Shown: positions 1 through 6,435 of the stretch, piece after piece
Layout: each line of letters opens with the position of its first letter
Numbering within the stretch: the stretch's first letter is position 1
Position numbers and translations under genes: made by a program
NCBI GenBank assembly: GCA_002342685.1
Contig: DDQN01000043.1
Coordinates: 23,265-54,327, forward strand
Direction of reading: 5' to 3'
Length of the DNA stretch: 31,063 nucleotides
DNA from: Vibrio sp. UBA2441
GTDB lineage: Bacteria; Pseudomonadota; Gammaproteobacteria; Enterobacterales; Vibrionaceae
The notes under the pieces: model-generated
Told to the model about the DNA's origin: nothing
Databases searched by the model: none
The model's input: only the letters and a program-made list of their open reading frames with translations

Positions 1-100
1 TTTAGCTTTTAGCTTTTAGCCTTTAGCCTTTAGCCTTTAGCCTTTAGCCTTTAGCCTTTAGCCTTTAGCCCATAACCCATAACCCATAACCCATAAACCC
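1..100. repeat. Heptamer tandem array (TTTAGCY, then CATAACC)
   Basis: Ten 7-base units in perfect phase (two TTTAGCT, eight TTTAGCC) run from base 1 to 70, followed by three CATAACC units and a decayed fourth. The array may extend left of the window. On the minus strand, which is the sense strand after ubiV, positions 69-100 hold five GGG runs spaced by 4 or 5 bases. It ends only a few bases from the ubiV stop codon. Seen directly; function unknown. Confidence 0.95.
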
Positions 101-106
101 AGTATC

Positions 107-991
107 CTACTTCACATCCAATCCTGCTAGTTGGTGCCAGTAGCCATTACACTGAAAGTCTTCTAGCTTTTCAGGTGTGTTGCCATTTTCATTTGCTCTG
201 AACTGATTAACTTTAGAGAAGGTATCAACACCAAGTGGACTAAGGCGAACTACATCCACCAGACCTTTCATGCTTTTTAAATCATTGATTAAGTTGTAAC
301 AATAACCCGACTGAGTCTGAATGCCATTTAGGTTAAATACCGATTGGCCTTCCTGACTATGTACCTGAAGCCCGGTAGGGTATTTTATACAGCATGTCTC
401 ACATTCATCTTTTGCTTTGTTTTCTGTACGGGCAGTGAAGCAGCGAGCAGAGTATGCGAGCGGTAGATAGCCGTGACTGAAGACTTCAACTTCAAATTGA
501 TTTCGAATACCCATACCTTCACATTGACTCAATACATTGGCAAGCCACTCTCTTGAAAGCTCTACAGGCATGCACCAACGGATCATGCCTTGCTTTAAGA
601 ATAAGTTAAGAGTCTGAGCGTTATATGTATTTACTGCGGGACCAACAATGAATGGTACTTTCTTTTCAGAGGCGAGCTGAATAGCCGATACATCATTGGC
701 TTCAATGGCGAAGTCACCATTATCAATGTATTTTTTCATTACATTAACTTCACTAGGTGCTTCTAGCAGCGCCATAGTAGAAAGTACGACTTGTTTACCT
801 GACGCCGACAGTTCTTTAGCAATATGAAACCAATCAGCTGGTTTCATCAGTCTACGCTTTGAGCATACTGCTTCACCGAGATAAATGATGTCAGCACTAG
901 ACTTTTTTGCTTGCAGATAAAAATCTTCCACATCTTGTTTCGGCCAAAAATAGAGTAATGGTCCAAGGGCATATTTCATTTCGTTTGTCAT
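107..991 (-). CDS. ubiV: UbiV, O2-independent ubiquinone hydroxylation protein (peptidase U32 family)
   Basis: UbiV works with UbiU as a heterodimer that hydroxylates the ubiquinone ring without oxygen, in the cytoplasm, with UbiT as accessory lipid-binding partner. The protein aligns along its whole length with E. coli UbiV (YhbV). The four cysteines that hold the 4Fe-4S cluster are present: one in EAVCSKRR (about residue 43) and three in the ARCFTAR...DECETCC block (about 184, 197, 201). I chose the ATG at 991 (protein begins MTNEMKYALG, 294 aa) because GGAG lies 6 bases upstream; the MKY start 12 bases further in has no good site, and the longest frame overlaps ubiU. It follows ubiU by 11 bases, so the two are one transcription unit. 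No hairpin terminator follows; the heptamer array does. Confidence 0.95.
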   Translation of the reverse strand: MTNEMKYALGPLLYFWPKQDVEDFYLQAKKSSADIIYLGEAVCSKRRLMKPADWFHIAKELSASGKQVVLSTMALLEAPSEVNVMKKYIDNGDFAIEANDVSAIQLASEKKVPFIVGPAVNTYNAQTLNLFLKQGMIRWCMPVELSREWLANVLSQCEGMGIRNQFEVEVFSHGYLPLAYSARCFTARTENKAKDECETCCIKYPTGLQVHSQEGQSVFNLNGIQTQSGYCYNLINDLKSMKGLVDVVRLSPLGVDTFSKVNQFRANENGNTPEKLEDFQCNGYWHQLAGLDVK

Positions 992-1002
992 GCTTAACTC
1001 CA

Positions 1003-2016
1003 TTACTGCCATTTTCTATGGTAGGCACCAAGTGTTGTTTGAGTGCCTTCTGATACATTTGCTAATGCATTATTCCAAGAGTCTTCTACATGGTACGCTT
1101 CTGGGTTTTTTAAGTATCTGTCTATGGCACTTCGCCATGTGCGAGTTACTTGTTCAACATAAGCTGGGCTACGCTGACGCCCTTCAATTTTTACTGAGGC
1201 TACATTAGCAGAAAATAGTTCAGGTAATAGCGAGAGTGTATTGAGACTAGTGGGCTCTTCTAAAGCATGGATACGTTTGTCTGTTCCATCAAAGTTGACA
1301 TCAAAGCGACCTTTACAAAGAGTGGGGTAGCCAGCGTTTTCTCCAGGCGCATATCGATCTATTAAAATGTCATTTAAACGAGACTCTAGGCCGTCTTCTG
1401 TTTCCTGCCAGCGAACATATTTTGCAGGTGAGCAAGCGCCTACTGTATTTGGTGATTCGCCTGTCATATAGGAAGAAAGATAGCAACGGCCTTCAGCCAT
1501 GATACAGAGGCTACCAAAAGCAAATACTTCCAGTTCGACACCTTTAGGTATGTTTCGGGACAGTTGTTTAACCTGGTGTATTGAAAGTACACGGGGCAGC
1601 ACAACGCGTTTTACATTAAAATTCTGTGTATAAAAGTTGATGGCAGCCACATTGGTTGCAGAAGCTTGTACAGAAAGGTGAAGTTCCAAGTCAGGGTATT
1701 TCGTTGCTGCATACTCTAAAACAGCAATATCAGCAATGATAAGCGCATCCACACCCATTGCCGCTGCATTATCAACCGCTTTAGTCCAGCGTTCAAAGCC
1801 GTCCGGGTGAGCAAAGGTATTTAGTGCCACATGAAGTTTTCTATCATGATCACGAATATACTGAACTGCACGCTCCAGTTTTTTTCCTGTGAAATTTAAT
1901 CCGGCAAAATGACGGGCATTCGTATCGTCTTTGAATCCGATATAGACAGCATCGGCACCACAATCTACTGCCGTTTTGAGAGCGGGTAAATTTCCCGCAG
2001 GACATAAAAGCTCCAT
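1003..2016 (-). CDS. ubiU: UbiU, O2-independent ubiquinone hydroxylation protein (peptidase U32 family)
   Basis: Partner of UbiV in anaerobic ubiquinone synthesis. The 337-aa protein matches E. coli UbiU (331 aa) nearly throughout, beginning MELLCPAGNLPALK and ending GAYHRKWQ as in E. coli. The cluster cysteines appear as C171 (GSLCIM), C178 (EGRCYL), C195 (GACSPA) and C234 (PTLCKGR). Older annotations call this family a U32 collagenase-like peptidase, but members of this clade are Fe-S redox proteins. The ribosome binding site is weak. It is first in the ubiU-ubiV unit and is separated from its functional partner ubiT by the diguanylate cyclase/phosphodiesterase gene. Confidence 0.95.
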   Translation of the reverse strand: MELLCPAGNLPALKTAVDCGADAVYIGFKDDTNARHFAGLNFTGKKLERAVQYIRDHDRKLHVALNTFAHPDGFERWTKAVDNAAAMGVDALIIADIAVLEYAATKYPDLELHLSVQASATNVAAINFYTQNFNVKRVVLPRVLSIHQVKQLSRNIPKGVELEVFAFGSLCIMAEGRCYLSSYMTGESPNTVGACSPAKYVRWQETEDGLESRLNDILIDRYAPGENAGYPTLCKGRFDVNFDGTDKRIHALEEPTSLNTLSLLPELFSANVASVKIEGRQRSPAYVEQVTRTWRSAIDRYLKNPEAYHVEDSWNNALANVSEGTQTTLGAYHRKWQ

Positions 2017-2061
2017 AAACTCAAACCATGTTATATTTTTTAGTTAAGTGTTGGTATTTTA

Positions 2062-2075
2062 TTGATAATGAGTAA
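2062..2075. promoter_or_regulatory. Weak FNR-like site upstream of ubiU
   Basis: TTGATaatgAGTAA keeps 8 of the 10 defined bases of the FNR consensus TTGAT-N4-ATCAA and lies 46-59 bases before the ubiU start codon. E. coli ubiUV is reported to be activated by Fnr under anaerobiosis, so a site here makes biological sense. The only TATAAC-like -10 box I see (minus strand, 2030-2035) would place the site about 4 bases off the usual -41.5 and leave a very short leader. Treat as a guess. Confidence 0.25.
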
Positions 2076-2149
2076 CGGAAAAGTTGATTTAAGGCAGGTT
2101 TGTTAGACTCTGCCTTATGAAAAAGGATTGTTTGCCGGATAATTAGCCG

Positions 2150-4186
2150 TTAATTCTTATGACGGCGATTTTGAGCCAGCAATTCTTCGACTTCATGTTT
2201 GGGTTGTGGTCGGTGGAAATGGAAACCTTGAATAGAGTGACAGTTCAGGTTTGAAAGTAATGTGGCTTGTTGTCGAGTCTCAACACCTTCAGCGACGACT
2301 GACAAATCCAGTGAACGGCCTAAATTGATTATATTTTCGATAACGGTTACCTGTTTAGGTAATTTATCAATATCGGTTATAAATGCTCTATCAATTTTTA
2401 GTTCATCAATAGGAAAGCGGGCTAGGTAAGATAGCGAAGAGTAGCCAGTGCCAAAGTCATCAATTGACAGTGCAAACCCAAGGTTTTTAATCGCATTAAG
2501 CATTTGAAGCGTATGTTCACTGTCGCTCATAACTGCACTTTCTGTTAATTCGAAAGTAATGCAACTTGGATCCAATTCAGTCGAACGAAGTAATTTTTCC
2601 ATATAATCGATTAATTTGGGGTTGCCAAATTGCTCAGGAGATAAGTTGATGGCTACACGCCCGGGTAAAATACCCTGAATTTTCCATCGCTTTACAGTAG
2701 CAAAAACTTCGCGCATTACTGCTCGGCCTAAATGCTCTATAAGTCCAGCTCTTTCAGCGACAGGAATGAAGGCTCCGGGACTGATATAGCCTTCAATAGG
2801 GTGTTTCCAGCGAACCAGAGCTTCTGCACCGTTAATACTAAAATCACGAGCATTGACCTTAGGTTGGTACCACACCTCTAAGCCATTTTGTTGTAGTGCT
2901 TTTTGTAACTCAATCTCTAACCAAAGACGCATTCGAGCTTCTTTGTTCATTTGATCGTGATATTTGATCAGGCGATTTCGTCCTCGGTCTTTTGCTTCAT
3001 ACATCGCAGTATCGGCATTTTGAAGCAAAACTCGCGCATCATTGCCGTCGCCTGGGTAACATACACTACCGATAGAACATGAAAGACGTTTACTGAAATG
3101 ATGGAGGTCAAAAGGCTGATTAATTAGAGAAATAATTTTCTCGGCAATAGACTCTGTAATTTTATTGTGTTCTGGTTCAGGAAGGATTAGACCAAATTCA
3201 TCCCCACCTAAATGCCCCAGAATTGCTTGTGCAGGCAATAGCCGTTGTAAACGAGCGGAAACCTCTTTGATAACCTTATCACCGATGTGATGACCTAAAG
3301 AATCGTTAATGTTCTTGAAGTTGTCGATATCAAGGTAGAGCATGACTAAGGGCGTTTCATTCTCGATGAAGTGCTCTAAGCGACGTGTAAATCCATAGCG
3401 GTTATATAACTTGGTTAGCGAGTCATAATGAGAGTCATGCCTGTCATCTGAAAGGTTGCCAGTTCCTTTTTCGGCATCTTCAATAATAATGAGTTGAGAC
3501 TCGTTACCTAAAACGCTTGCTGTATCTGCGCTGAGCTGAACTTTTCGCTCAACGCCACAGCGAGCGCCTGTTAGACAGGTCACTGAATCATTTTCTAGCA
3601 TTTTAGACAGAGAACCGTTAAAAACCGTCTTAGATTTTTGGTCGATAAACAGGCGGCTAATCTGTTCGCCCAGAAGTTCGTCCGTATCGTTAAACCCGAG
3701 TAGTCGAACAGCAATAGGGTTAGCAGAAATAATCGTATCGCCTTCGGTCAACACTAAACCATCAGGCAATAAGTCAGAAAGAATGGAAAATTTTGATTCT
3801 GACTCTTCAAGGGATTGGGCAAGAATTTGTTTCTCTGATGTGTCTATTGCGTGGAATGTGATGCACTCAACCCGTTTGTCGATAAGAACCGGTGAAACAC
3901 TGAAATGGAGGCTGGTTTCATGGTCTTCATCGTTTAACGTAATTTCTGCTTCTACATTTTCACCCTCTAGAGCTCTGTCATAGTAGGGTTTAAGGGATTC
4001 ATAGAATCGGTCGCCCAAGACTTGCGTGTCGTCCATACCGACGAGATCAGCTTTAGATAAGCCAGCGATTTCGCAATAGCGTTGGTTGACGCTGCTGTAT
4101 TTATGTTGTTTGTCTAAAATGGCAAAAAGAAACGGACTGGCGTCAGTCAGTTTAGAGAACCACTCTTGTAACTGCTTTTCTGGCAT
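2150..4186 (-). CDS. rocS: PAS-PAS-GGDEF-EAL cyclic-di-GMP enzyme, RocS-like
   Basis: A 678-aa cytoplasmic signalling enzyme that sets cyclic-di-GMP level. Domains in order: two PAS-like sensor domains (about 12-118 and 131-238), GGDEF (about 250-412) and EAL (about 420-672). The cyclase motif is intact (GGDEF at 327-331), but the product-inhibition RxxD site is lost: PAQA stands there. The EAL half keeps its catalytic set: E455 of EALVRW, N514, E546 of ELTES, the pair in IDDFGTGYSS (576-577) and AEGVET (632-637). Both activities are therefore possible on paper. From memory, V. cholerae VC0653 (RocS) has this architecture and the same place next to ubiU, and V. parahaemolyticus ScrG is of the same type; RocS is linked to biofilm, rugosity and motility. 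The symbol rests on architecture and position, not on a search. No membrane segment seen. Confidence 0.85.
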   Translation of the reverse strand: MPEKQLQEWFSKLTDASPFLFAILDKQHKYSSVNQRYCEIAGLSKADLVGMDDTQVLGDRFYESLKPYYDRALEGENVEAEITLNDEDHETSLHFSVSPVLIDKRVECITFHAIDTSEKQILAQSLEESESKFSILSDLLPDGLVLTEGDTIISANPIAVRLLGFNDTDELLGEQISRLFIDQKSKTVFNGSLSKMLENDSVTCLTGARCGVERKVQLSADTASVLGNESQLIIIEDAEKGTGNLSDDRHDSHYDSLTKLYNRYGFTRRLEHFIENETPLVMLYLDIDNFKNINDSLGHHIGDKVIKEVSARLQRLLPAQAILGHLGGDEFGLILPEPEHNKITESIAEKIISLINQPFDLHHFSKRLSCSIGSVCYPGDGNDARVLLQNADTAMYEAKDRGRNRLIKYHDQMNKEARMRLWLEIELQKALQQNGLEVWYQPKVNARDFSINGAEALVRWKHPIEGYISPGAFIPVAERAGLIEHLGRAVMREVFATVKRWKIQGILPGRVAINLSPEQFGNPKLIDYMEKLLRSTELDPSCITFELTESAVMSDSEHTLQMLNAIKNLGFALSIDDFGTGYSSLSYLARFPIDELKIDRAFITDIDKLPKQVTVIENIINLGRSLDLSVVAEGVETRQQATLLSNLNCHSIQGFHFHRPQPKHEVEELLAQNRRHKN

Positions 4187-4308
4187 TAATGCTTTACCGA
4201 ATTCATATTAAACGCGTCTGCGCCATGTTACTTTCAAATCACCGAACCCATCTACTATAACCTTGATACATGCGATGTGAAAGGTATCAGAAGTAGAGAT
4301 GCGCTTTT

Positions 4309-4349
4309 TTGATACATAACAGGAATTCTCCATCGAGATCTACTATTAT
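4309..4349 (+). promoter_or_regulatory. Candidate FNR-dependent promoter of ubiT
   Basis: TTGATacatAACAG (4309-4322) matches 8 of 10 defined FNR bases. A TATTAT box at 4344-4349 would start RNA near 4356, which puts the centre of the FNR-like site at about -41, the usual class II activator position. The ubiT GTG is about 28 bases further on. The left half-site is perfect; the right half is poor. Inferred from spacing only. Confidence 0.35.
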
Positions 4350-4384
4350 GGCGGCACGAAAAAATAAGGTAACGGATATTTAGT

Positions 4385-4912
4385 GTGTTAAACAAGATTC
4401 GAACGCATCTAGTGCAAAATGCTGCACAAATTTTGAGATCTCCAGTCCAAATTTTGCCTAACACTGTACAAAATAAGGTGTTGTTAGAGGGCCTAAAGCA
4501 AGTTTTTCATGAAGCTTTAGTGGATGGTGATTTTGAGTTTTTGGAAGAGAAATGGTTGAAGGTGTCAATTAACGATATGAATCTTAACTGGTTTATTAGT
4601 TATGATGATGGGAAGTTAATTGTTTCTGATTCTGAAGAAAACGAAGATGTAAGTTTTTCTGGAAAACTAAACGATCTCGTTTTGATCGCAGGACGTAAAG
4701 AAGATCCTGACACTCTGTTTTTTCAAAGACGCCTGAGTATTGAAGGTGACACTGAACTAGGTCTGGAAGTAAAGAACCTGATGGACAGTGTCGATTTAGA
4801 CGCGATGCCAAAGGCTTTGCAATTGATACTCAATCAGTTAGCCGATTTTGTATATAAAGGTGTTCACCCAGAAGTCGTAGAAGGCGGAGTTGAAAATGCT
4901 TATCAGAACTGA
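4385..4912 (+). CDS. ubiT: UbiT, SCP2-domain ubiquinone biosynthesis accessory factor
   Basis: UbiT (E. coli YhbT) is a lipid-binding SCP2-fold protein needed for oxygen-independent ubiquinone synthesis together with UbiU and UbiV. The 175-aa product aligns end to end with the 174-aa E. coli protein, including the strongly conserved ARKxDPDTLFFQRRL-like block (about 110-125), the IEGDTELGL stretch and the MPKAL and QLADFV segments. The start is GTG: its frame gives MLNKIRTHLV, matching the E. coli N-terminus. Its ribosome binding site is weak (ACGGA about 10 bases upstream). It is first in a plus-strand operon; its stop overlaps the next gene by 17 bases, pointing to coupled translation. Confidence 0.95.
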   Translation: MLNKIRTHLVQNAAQILRSPVQILPNTVQNKVLLEGLKQVFHEALVDGDFEFLEEKWLKVSINDMNLNWFISYDDGKLIVSDSEENEDVSFSGKLNDLVLIAGRKEDPDTLFFQRRLSIEGDTELGLEVKNLMDSVDLDAMPKALQLILNQLADFVYKGVHPEVVEGGVENAYQN

Positions 4913-5399
4913 AGCACCAGCTGATATCCTACCGATTAATGCGCTACTTGAATCTGCATTTGAAACAGATGCAGAAGCTAAGTTGGTAATGAAATTACGT
5001 GAAAATAGTCGTTACACGCTCTCTTTAGTTGCTTGTAGTGATGAGGGTGAAGTTATCGGTCACCTTCTGTTTACGCCAATTACCATTGAAGGTGAAGACA
5101 TCGGTTGGCAGGGTATGGCGCCAGTGGCCGTAAAAGAAGAGCATCGTAAGCAGGGTATTGCTAGTGCGCTTATAAAAGAAGGCTTTGATTCTTTATTTGA
5201 ATTAGGTTATCCCGCATGTGCGGTGCTTGGCGAGCCGAAGTTTTATGGTCGATTTGGCTTTCGTGATGCACAAAAGTTTGCAATGCATTGCGCATGGGAT
5301 GTGCCAAAAGGGTACTTTCAGGTTATCGAACTAGCGGAAGGCATTTGTGCTGGTAAGCAAGGCCTGATTGAATATTGCCCAGAGTTTTCAGAGTTGTAA
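4896..5399 (+). CDS. yhbS: GNAT N-acetyltransferase, YhbS-like
   Basis: A 167-aa single-domain GNAT acetyltransferase. The acetyl-CoA binding loop is visible in EEHRKQGIASALI, and the family-specific LGEPKFYGRFGF stretch matches E. coli YhbS, which also follows yhbT. In E. coli YhbS has been linked to acylation reactions and lipid metabolism, but its natural substrate is not certain. The ATG at 4896 is preferred over an upstream TTG because GGAG (4886-4889) is spaced 6 bases from it and the resulting MLIRTE start matches the family. It overlaps the end of ubiT and is followed by holD after 2 bases. Confidence 0.9.
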   Translation: MLIRTEAPADILPINALLESAFETDAEAKLVMKLRENSRYTLSLVACSDEGEVIGHLLFTPITIEGEDIGWQGMAPVAVKEEHRKQGIASALIKEGFDSLFELGYPACAVLGEPKFYGRFGFRDAQKFAMHCAWDVPKGYFQVIELAEGICAGKQGLIEYCPEFSEL

Positions 5400-5401
5400 C
5401 G

Positions 5402-5800
5402 ATGACGTCTTTAGAAAACCAATATTTACAAGAAATGGGGATTAGCCGTTGGCAATTGATGCACCCAAAACGTATGGAAGGTTATCATATGGAACTGATT
5501 TCCTTGCCTCTGCAGTGCAAGTTATTGTTTGTGTCTGCTCAAAAACCAGAGGGCGAATTAGCCGAAATGTTTGAACGTGTATTAAAAAGCATGAAGCTAT
5601 CGAATGAACAGGCATTACACATTTATCCTGAGCAACTAGCACAGCTAGGTGACCATCAGCTCACTTGGATTTGGTTCTCAGGTTGTGACATAGAAGAGAT
5701 GGATAACGTGAATACTCTTCAATCTCCATTGCTTATCGATATTCAAGGAAATAACCAACAACGTCGCGCTCTGTGGCAACAAATATGTACTTATCTATGA
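5402..5800 (+). CDS. holD: DNA polymerase III psi subunit
   Basis: HolD (psi) bridges the chi subunit and the tau/gamma clamp loader of the replicative polymerase and links chi to SSB-coated DNA. The 132-aa product shares the E. coli N-terminal layout (QYLQEMGISRWQLMHP against QLQQLGITQWSLRRP) and the near-identical C-terminal RRALWQQICTY. The protein is otherwise divergent, which is normal for psi. The ATG at 5402 is chosen over a longer frame that runs back into the previous gene, because the family starts with MTS. The stop overlaps the rimI start in an ATGA; in E. coli holD and rimI also overlap. Confidence 0.93.
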   Translation: MTSLENQYLQEMGISRWQLMHPKRMEGYHMELISLPLQCKLLFVSAQKPEGELAEMFERVLKSMKLSNEQALHIYPEQLAQLGDHQLTWIWFSGCDIEEMDNVNTLQSPLLIDIQGNNQQRRALWQQICTYL

Positions 5801-6243
5801 CCTATCAAATTAAACCTTTAGCAGAAGAGCACTTGCTCGCAGTTTGGAACATTGAGCAATCAGCTCATACGTATCCGTGGGCCCAATCTATGATCAATGA
5901 TGTGAATAGCCGAGGTGCATGTCATTATGTCTTAATGAATGAGGCTCAGTTAGTTGGTTACTTTTATGCGCAAAATATTGTAGGGGAAGTGACACTACTA
6001 AATGTTGCCGTCGACCCAAAACAGCAAGGGAAGGGGATTGGCCGAGTGTTAATGTCTCACTTTCTGGATATCTGCACTGAAAAAAAAGCAGAGAGTGCGT
6101 GGTTAGAAGTTAGGGAGAGCAATGAAAAAGCCTTTAACTTATACGACTCACTTGGTTTTCACGAAGTAGATAGAAGGGTTAATTATTACCCCTCGAGCAA
6201 AGGCAGAGAAGATGCCATCATAATGAGCTACTTGTTTTTTTAA
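5797..6243 (+). CDS. rimI: Ribosomal protein bS18-alanine N-acetyltransferase RimI
   Basis: RimI acetylates the N-terminal alanine of ribosomal protein bS18. The 148-aa product has the GNAT acetyl-CoA loop QQGKGIGR, the WLEVRESN strand-helix block, LYDSLGF, and the family C-terminal signature NYYP...GREDAIIM. I place the start at the ATG inside the holD stop (ATGA) because this gives the usual family length; a GTG 24 bases earlier is possible and would give an overlap like that in E. coli. There is no clear ribosome binding site, consistent with translational coupling to holD. Last gene of the ubiT operon. Confidence 0.93.
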   Translation: MTYQIKPLAEEHLLAVWNIEQSAHTYPWAQSMINDVNSRGACHYVLMNEAQLVGYFYAQNIVGEVTLLNVAVDPKQQGKGIGRVLMSHFLDICTEKKAESAWLEVRESNEKAFNLYDSLGFHEVDRRVNYYPSSKGREDAIIMSYLFF

Positions 6244-6312
6244 CCATACGCTAATACCAAACTACATAAGTCGTTGATCACACAGCCTGTTAAAACACCT
6301 TATATCTACGTC

Positions 6313-6352
6313 AGAAATTGTGTAATTAGAACTCCCCGTTACTGCAATTTCT
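6313..6352. repeat. Imperfect palindrome between convergent rimI and sulP
   Basis: Arms AGAAATTG (6313-6320) and CAATTTCT (6345-6352) are perfect complements, and the inner GTAA/TTAC pair extends the stem across a small bulge, leaving a loop of about 13 bases. There is no T run, so it is not a textbook terminator, although it lies between two genes that end towards each other. It looks like an intergenic repeat unit. The rest of 6244-6435 holds nothing else I can name. Confidence 0.6.
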
Positions 6353-6435
6353 ACCTTGCTCTAAGGCGTTTTTCCTGCGCAGATTTCAGCACCTCAAGAA
6401 CAAGCTCTTCGGTGATGAAATCGTGACAGCCTGAC

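Noticed and set aside
1..100. CRISPR-like array
   Set aside because: The period is 7 bases with no spacers and no cas genes, so this is a microsatellite-type array.
2150..4186. rocS-like gene as a recent insertion between ubiU and ubiT
   Set aside because: Base composition and codon use look like the neighbours and the same placement is remembered from V. cholerae, so an old, conserved arrangement is more likely.
4255..4464. Minus-strand frame over the ubiT start region
   Set aside because: It covers the ubiT promoter and 5' end in antisense and has no recognisable domain or ribosome site.
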